This document shows positions 7,065 to 11,106 of a DNA stretch of 11,106 nucleotides, piece by piece (positions within the stretch are counted from its first letter, which is position 1; each line of letters begins with the position of its first letter). The stretch comes from an uncultured Eubacteriales bacterium (GTDB taxonomy: Bacteria > Bacillota > Clostridia > UMGS1883). Where the stretch lies: assembly GCA_905195005.1 (NCBI GenBank), contig CAJJUC010000078.1, positions 1 through 11,106 on the forward strand, read 5' to 3'. The position numbers and the translations under genes are program-made. The notes under the pieces are model-generated. The model was not told the DNA's origin. It made no database searches and saw only the letters and a program-made list of their open reading frames with translations.

Positions 7065-9086
7065 TCAGCAAATGGGAGTCCCCTCCGGTATGGAATCGTC
7101 AACGAAAACGACCTTGCAGCCGCAGGCATTGTTCGTTCCGGCAAGCAGCATTCCGTTGCTTGTAACGCCGGTGAAGCGCGCCGGCTTAAGGTTTGCAACA
7201 ACGATAATTTTTTTCCCGACAAGCTCGTCAATTGTGTAATCGTGCTTAATGCTCGAAACGATAACGCGCTCGTCAAGCCCGTCCGAAAGGGTGAGCTTTA
7301 AGCAGTTGTGCGATTTTCTTATCTCGCTTGCTTTAAGAATTTTGCACACGCGCAAATCGATTTTTGAGAACATATCTATATCGATTTCTTCCTTAATCGG
7401 CTTAACCTCGTCGGGTTCGCCGTAAACGCGTTCTTCCTTTTTCTCCTCCTCGGGAGCTTCCTCCTTGGGCGGATTTTTCTCCTCCTCGGTCATCGGCGTT
7501 GAAAAGTCGAGCAATTTAAGGTAGCTTTCCTTATCAACCGCAAAAAGGAACAAATAAAGGCGCGGTCCTTTTTCCTTATCGATAAGCAATTTATAAACAT
7601 TTTTGAAAAACGCGCCCTGAAGCTTTTTCAGCTGCTTTTCATCCGTTATATCGCTGTGAACGCGCTTCGGAATTGCATAAAGCTCACTGTTCAGCTCGTC
7701 AAGCGTATATCCGTCAGTGTGAAGATACTTACACAGAAGCCGGATTTCTTCCTTTTCTTCCTCGGAAAATCCGTTGTAAAGCTCCCACGCGCGGAGTGTA
7801 CGCAGTCTGTTCACGTTTTCGGGGGCGCACTGCTCAAGCCAGAAGCGCGCGCGCTCAAGTCTGTCTGCAAAATCTTCATATTTATAAGGAGTGCCGATTT
7901 TTTCGAACACAATTTCAAGCATGGGCACATTGAAATTAACAACCGAGCCGAGCTGAACCAAAAGCCCCATCGGAACGGTTTTCAGCTTTCTGTCACCGAC
8001 GGCTGTGTTATACATAATTGCCGACGTATGCTCGTCCGCGTTGCCGGAGATATATTCGTTATACATTTTGTCGAACTCAAAATACTGGCGGAGGATTCCG
8101 TCATCAAAGCAGAAATCGAATGCCTTAAGCGGCTCGGTTTTGGAATAAAGCCAAAGAATAATTTCGGGCTGATAAAGCTTAAGAAGTGTTTCCGGTGTGA
8201 GATTCAACCCGGAAGAGCCCGACATTTTCCCCGTTGTTCCTTTGATGCCTATAAACTCATAGCCCTGAAACACGGGTGCGTCATAGCCGAAAATCTTTTT
8301 CGAAACATCCTTGCTGGTGTCATAGCTGCCGTTTTTCGCCGCATGATCCTTTCCGCCCGGCTCAAAGTCAACACCCTCGTACATCCAGCGCATCGGCCAG
8401 TCAACCTTCCATGCAAGCTTGCAGTTAAAGTCGCGCGTGAAGTCAAATGTGCCGCTGTGACCGCATTTGCAGTGATACTGCGCAACCGTGCAGTCGTCGG
8501 AAAGCGAATCGATTGTTGTGGTATCGCGCCCGCATTCGGGGCAGTAAATGCTCACGGGGTAGTATGCCTCGCGCTCGCCCTCCTGCGCCGTCTGCGTGCG
8601 GTGGCTGTCAAGAATATCGAAAATCTCGCCGCGCTTTTTGAGGGCAAGCAGGATATAATCAACATATTTTCCGCTTCTGTACATTTCCGCCTGGTGACGG
8701 TAGTCCATATCCATTCCGAATTTCACAACGGCGCTTTCAAACTCCTGCTCGAAATACTCGGCATATGTTTTTGCGCCGGGGTTGTCGCTGAACGGATTTT
8801 TCACGTCGACGTACGGCATTCCAATATATTTTTCCATATCCCCGTCAACCTTTGCAACGTTCACGGGAATTTTTCTCAGTCTGTCAAATTCATCCCACGA
8901 AAAGAGCAGCTTTGCCTTTTTGCCCATTTTGCGCAGTGCGCGCACAACGAAACAGCTCGTTGCCACATCGCGGAAATTGCCGATGTGAATCGAGCCCGAC
9001 GGACTTATTCCCGCCGCGCAGACATATTCTTCCTTATCGGGGTTGCGCTGTATAATCTTATTTGCGATTTCTTCCGACCAATGCAT
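7065..9086 (-). CDS. lysK: Class I lysyl-tRNA synthetase fused to Trbp111-type tRNA-binding domain
   Basis: A 673-residue protein. Residues 1 to about 530 are a class I LysRS that charges tRNA-Lys with lysine. Support: PSGSIHIGNFRDV (29-41, HIGH motif), a cysteine cluster C182/C185 with C206/C208, GGKDHAAKNGSYD (244-256) and KMSGS (287-291, KMSKS motif). A charged linker rich in Glu, Lys and Pro (about 532-566) leads to an OB-fold domain (about 567-673) like the MetRS C-terminal domain, Trbp111 and EMAPII: DIDMFSKIDLRV, KILKASE, and VVANLKPARFTGVTSNGMLLAG (from 629). That domain binds tRNA without strong sequence choice and often causes dimerisation. LysRS-I usually ends before this domain, so the fusion is unusual. 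The ATG at 9086 follows AAGGATGATG. No MetRS catalytic features are present, so this is not metG. Confidence 0.95.
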   Translation of the reverse strand: MHWSEEIANKIIQRNPDKEEYVCAAGISPSGSIHIGNFRDVATSCFVVRALRKMGKKAKLLFSWDEFDRLRKIPVNVAKVDGDMEKYIGMPYVDVKNPFSDNPGAKTYAEYFEQEFESAVVKFGMDMDYRHQAEMYRSGKYVDYILLALKKRGEIFDILDSHRTQTAQEGEREAYYPVSIYCPECGRDTTTIDSLSDDCTVAQYHCKCGHSGTFDFTRDFNCKLAWKVDWPMRWMYEGVDFEPGGKDHAAKNGSYDTSKDVSKKIFGYDAPVFQGYEFIGIKGTTGKMSGSSGLNLTPETLLKLYQPEIILWLYSKTEPLKAFDFCFDDGILRQYFEFDKMYNEYISGNADEHTSAIMYNTAVGDRKLKTVPMGLLVQLGSVVNFNVPMLEIVFEKIGTPYKYEDFADRLERARFWLEQCAPENVNRLRTLRAWELYNGFSEEEKEEIRLLCKYLHTDGYTLDELNSELYAIPKRVHSDITDEKQLKKLQGAFFKNVYKLLIDKEKGPRLYLFLFAVDKESYLKLLDFSTPMTEEEKNPPKEEAPEEEKKEERVYGEPDEVKPIKEEIDIDMFSKIDLRVCKILKASEIRKSHNCLKLTLSDGLDERVIVSSIKHDYTIDELVGKKIIVVANLKPARFTGVTSNGMLLAGTNNACGCKVVFVDDSIPEGTPIC

Positions 9087-9123
9087 TTATTCATCATCCT
9101 TTTTATGAGTTACATTCTTTCCT

Positions 9124-9152
9124 ATTATACCTTGCCGCACCGCGTTTGTCAA
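9124..9152 (-). promoter_or_regulatory. Consensus sigma-A promoter for lysK
   Basis: On the minus strand, TTGACA (9147-9152) and TATAAT (9124-9129) are both perfect consensus with a 17-bp spacer. Transcription should start near 9117, giving a leader of about 30 nt. This leaves no room for a T-box. The gap 9087-9292 thus holds two divergent promoters. Confidence 0.92.
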
Positions 9153-9231
9153 TAGCTTTAAACCCTATTGAGTATTATCAAACCGCGGTAATTCCGGAAA
9201 ATCAAAAATTTGGTTTTTTTGCAAAAAACTA

Positions 9232-9260
9232 TTGCATTTAAAAAAGCACTATGATATAAT
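9232..9260 (+). promoter_or_regulatory. Strong sigma-A promoter facing right
   Basis: TTGCAT (9232-9237), a 17-bp spacer and a perfect TATAAT (9255-9260) lie in an AT-rich stretch. About 20 nt after the expected start, AAAGAGGGAG precedes an ATG at 9293. It drives the short reading frames and the stalk-repeat gene that follow. Confidence 0.85.
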
Positions 9261-9292
9261 TTAAACGTAATAAATGAAAGAGGGAGATAACA

Positions 9293-9474
9293 ATGGTACA
9301 GCAAGCATCAAATGGGCAAGACTTGTATAAAATGCGTCTGTTGTTATATTCCTATGTCCGCAATAAATAAACCGAAGAATATAAATGCTGATGCGCAACG
9401 TGCAAGCCGGCTTCTTTGATTACAAGGAATCGGTTTGTGAGTTTTTCTATTTATTGAAAGGAGATCAGTTATGA
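9293..9474 (+). pseudogene. Possible broken small gene or leader with three short frames
   Basis: A strong ribosome site precedes an ATG at 9293 whose frame stops after 25 codons (9370). A second frame from an ATG at 9354 gives 21 residues (stop at 9419). A third from an ATG at 9385 gives 29 residues ending EFFYLLKGDQL; its TGA overlaps the ATG at 9471. The three frames are different and follow each other closely. One reading is a single small gene of roughly 60 residues broken by indels: removing one T near 9415 would join the second and third frames (ASRLL-DYKESVCEFF). The other reading is a leader with real short peptides. I recognise no family. The promoter and ribosome site are firm; the gene status is not. 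Confidence 0.35.
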
Positions 9475-10359
9475 AAAAAACATATTGGGCTCTTACTGCT
9501 TTATGTAACCGTATTCTGTACATTATCACAATCAACCGTTTCTGCCGAAAATTATTTTTCGGCAGAAACAATCCCGTTTAATGTATCCGTCAATGACGTT
9601 GTATTTACCGAAACAGATTTAGAATATCCTGTTTTTGTAAGGCGTGAGCTTGAATACCCCGTATTTTTCAGACAGGGAATAATATATATTCCACTGACAT
9701 ATTTTAATTTAAATTTGTTGGGAATCAACATTGAAATCAAAGATAATACTGTTGAGATTCATAAAAATACAAACTTACTTCCGAGGGAGTACAGCACCGT
9801 CAGGAAAAAAGACGACAGTATTGAATTATGGCGTTTATCCCCGTTTGATATAAAAACAGAGGGCAAAATGTACACAGACGCGGACAGCCATCCTTTTATG
9901 TTTTATAAAAACATTTTATACATGCCGCTGACGTGGGAAATCATGACGGATTTCGGTTGGTATCATACTTTTGACGGAGAAGACTTTAAGCTGTATACTG
10001 ACACGTATGCATATACTGCAAACGGAGATTCTTATATTTTTAAAGATGAGGAGGGCAGAACTGCATATTGCTCAGTAAGCAACTATACGTACTATAAAAA
10101 CGGCGATATTACGGTAACGCTTTCGACAAAAGGAAACCGGTGGGGACCGAATCCGTCTAATCTTATCATACGAAAGAAAGGTAATGAAATAAAGATTTCG
10201 GGCTATTCGGGATACTACCAGAAAAACGGACCGTTGTTTTATGTTGAAGACGGATATGTTTACACAGTGCATTATGATGACCCGGATGAGCGTAATCCGC
10301 GTAAGTGCAAAGTAAATATCGAAACCGGAGATATCATCTATTTAGATTCTCAAAATTGA
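9471..10359 (+). pseudogene. Secreted protein with two stalk-type repeats, out of frame at an A7 tract
   Basis: The ATG at 9471 has an excellent ribosome site (AAAGGAGAT) but its frame ends after 36 codons at 9581. The frame open to 10359 is joined if the A7 run at 9474-9480, directly after the ATG, loses one A (or gains two). The result is a 295-residue protein starting MKKHIGLLLLYVTVFCTL, a good signal peptide with cleavage expected after VSA (25). Two similar segments follow (about 36-97 and 120-180), with the shared pattern P-x-F-(F/Y)-x(3)-I-x-Y-x-P-L-T (PLTY 74-77, PLTW 152-155). They resemble the copper amine oxidase N-terminal-like stalk domains of Bacillota exoproteins. The rest is beta-rich, Tyr- and Gly-rich and not recognised. 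It could be a phase-variable gene, a slippage-dependent gene, a recent pseudogene or a base-call error. In the second half its codons look normal and free of stops. Confidence 0.75.
9541..9566 (+). repeat. 11-bp inverted repeat in signal peptide/mature junction of stalk gene
   Basis: TCTGCCGAAAA (9541-9551) pairs perfectly with 9556-9566 around a 4-nt loop. In the corrected frame the arms encode two SAE tripeptides around NYF, just at the expected signal peptide cleavage site. There is no T-run after it, so it is not a terminator. An effect on early translation is possible. Confidence 0.6.
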
Positions 10360-10380
10360 AATAATTTCCCGACAAATTGT

Positions 10381-10409
10381 TTGACAAACGCGCCGTATTG
10401 ATGTAAAAT
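10381..10409 (+). promoter_or_regulatory. Sigma-A promoter for glycyl-tRNA synthetase
   Basis: TTGACA (10381-10386), a 17-bp spacer and TAAAAT (10404-10409) lie 22 bp after the stalk gene stop. The leader would be about 37 nt, too short for a T-box. The first 12 bases, TTGACAAACGCG, are the same as in the lysK promoter. Confidence 0.88.
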
Positions 10410-10452
10410 GATTCTATATATACAATGCAATTACGGCAAAGGGGTTGTTTGG

Positions 10453-11106
10453 ATGAATAATCAGGATAAGACAATGGATAAAATCGTTGCGCTTTGCAAA
10501 AGCCGCGGCTATGTTTACGCAGGAAGCGAAATTTACGGCGGTCTTGCAAACACTTGGGATTACGGTCCGCTCGGCGTTGAATACAAAAACAACGTTAAGC
10601 GCGCATGGTGGAAAAAATTTGTGCAGCAAAGTCCGTACAATGTCGGGCTTGACAGCGCAATACTCATGAATCCGCAGACATGGGTTGCAAGCGGTCATGT
10701 AGGCGGCTTTTCCGACCCTCTGATGGACTGCAAGTCCTGCAAATCGCGCCACCGTGCCGACAAGCTTATTGAGGATTACTGCCATGAAAAAGGCGAGGAA
10801 ATCGTGGTTGACGGCTGGAGCAGCGACAAGATGATTAAATTCATCGATGACAACGGCATTAACTGCCCTGTGTGCGGCGCTCATAACTTCACGGATATCC
10901 GCAAATTCAACCTTATGTTTAAAACGTTCCAGGGTGTTACGGAGGATGCAAAATCCGAAATATTCCTCCGCCCCGAAACGGCACAGGGAATTTTCGTAAA
11001 CTTCAAAAACATTGCCCGCACCACAAGGAAAAAGATTCCGTTCGGCGTGGGTCAGGTCGGTAAATCGTTCAGAAACGAAATCACCCCCGGAAACTTCACA
11101 TTCCGC
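10453..11106 (+). CDS. glyQS: Glycyl-tRNA synthetase, single-chain alpha2 type, 3' part beyond window
   Basis: The first 218 codons of a class II GlyRS of the eukaryote/archaea-like single-chain type, which joins glycine to tRNA-Gly. Visible family marks are GSEIYGGLANTWDYGPLG (25-42), MNPQTWVASGHVGGFSDP, cysteine pairs CKSC and CPVC of the inserted zinc-type module, LRPETAQGIFVNF, and GQVGKSFRNEITP of motif 2. The frame runs off the window end. The ATG at 10453 has AAAGGGG upstream; a second ATG at 10474 (MDKIVALCK) matches the usual N-terminus and could be used instead. It is read away from lysK, with the stalk gene between. Confidence 0.96.
   Translation, partial: MNNQDKTMDKIVALCKSRGYVYAGSEIYGGLANTWDYGPLGVEYKNNVKRAWWKKFVQQSPYNVGLDSAILMNPQTWVASGHVGGFSDPLMDCKSCKSRHRADKLIEDYCHEKGEEIVVDGWSSDKMIKFIDDNGINCPVCGAHNFTDIRKFNLMFKTFQGVTEDAKSEIFLRPETAQGIFVNFKNIARTTRKKIPFGVGQVGKSFRNEITPGNFTFR

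Noticed and set aside
7065..7370. Reading this gene as methionyl-tRNA synthetase because of its C-terminal domain.
   Set aside because: Only the tRNA-binding tail is MetRS-like. The catalytic domain has LysRS-I motifs such as PSGSIHIGNF and KMSGS.
7656..9155. A 499-codon open frame on the plus strand.
   Set aside because: It lies wholly antisense to the well-supported LysRS gene, has no family motifs, covers the lysK promoter and has no ribosome site of note. Long antisense frames are common opposite this codon usage.
9715..10359. An independent 214-residue gene starting at TTG 9715.
   Set aside because: The same frame is open far upstream with a clear signal peptide and the first stalk repeat, so the TTG is inside a longer, frame-interrupted gene. 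No ribosome site precedes it.
10410..10452. T-box or riboswitch leader before glycyl-tRNA synthetase.
   Set aside because: The space from the -10 box to the start codon is only about 43 nt, and no T-box sequence is seen.
10414..10884. A 156-codon minus-strand frame at the right end.
   Set aside because: It is antisense to the glycyl-tRNA synthetase start and has no supporting motif.
1..11106. CRISPR arrays, insertion sequences, tRNA or rRNA genes, attachment sites.
   Set aside because: I found no regularly spaced repeats, transposase or integrase frames, or recognisable RNA gene sequences on either strand.

Overview
The window looks like the chromosome of an anaerobic, low-to-middle GC member of the Clostridia (Bacillota). 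The support is a small 2[4Fe-4S] ferredoxin, a trmN6-like/rsmI gene pair resembling the Bacillus yabB-yabC order, a class I lysyl-tRNA synthetase, a single-chain glycyl-tRNA synthetase, strong Shine-Dalgarno sites and consensus sigma-A promoters. An Oscillospirales-type gut bacterium is my guess, but the sequence alone does not prove it.

All genes from 9086 down to 1 are on the minus strand. A class I LysRS fused to a C-terminal Trbp111/EMAP-type tRNA-binding domain (7065-9086) has its own consensus promoter. A second promoter (7013-7040) precedes the ferredoxin (6808-6981). A tight run follows: a TrmN6-type methyltransferase (6035-6760), rsmI (5187-6026) and five membrane-associated genes: zinc-ribbon protein B (4099-5190), TPM protein B (3289-4086), an SPFH-domain protein with three zinc ribbons (1936-3261), zinc-ribbon protein A (732-1811) and TPM protein A (1-735, cut by the window edge). 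Several junctions overlap by 4 nt or are separated by 8 to 27 nt, so this is probably one long operon. An exception is the 124-nt gap before zinc-ribbon protein A. A 16-bp perfect hairpin lies between the ferredoxin and the methyltransferase.

The five-gene block resembles the Bacillus subtilis ydjG-ydjH-ydjI genes that act with PspA in envelope stress. Here the ydjG/ydjH-like pair is present twice, on both sides of one SPFH gene, and no PspA gene is visible. The two pairs use different codons (for example GTG versus GTT for valine). The change seems to fall inside the SPFH gene, which suggests that the left part of the window came in by recombination or is an assembly join.

On the plus strand, from 9232 on, a strong promoter drives a region of short, mutually out-of-frame reading frames. 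It leads by an ATGA overlap into a secreted protein with two stalk-type repeats. That gene is out of frame at an A7 tract directly after its start codon. The window ends inside a glycyl-tRNA synthetase gene with its own promoter. I see no rRNA, tRNA, CRISPR array, insertion sequence or T-box leader.
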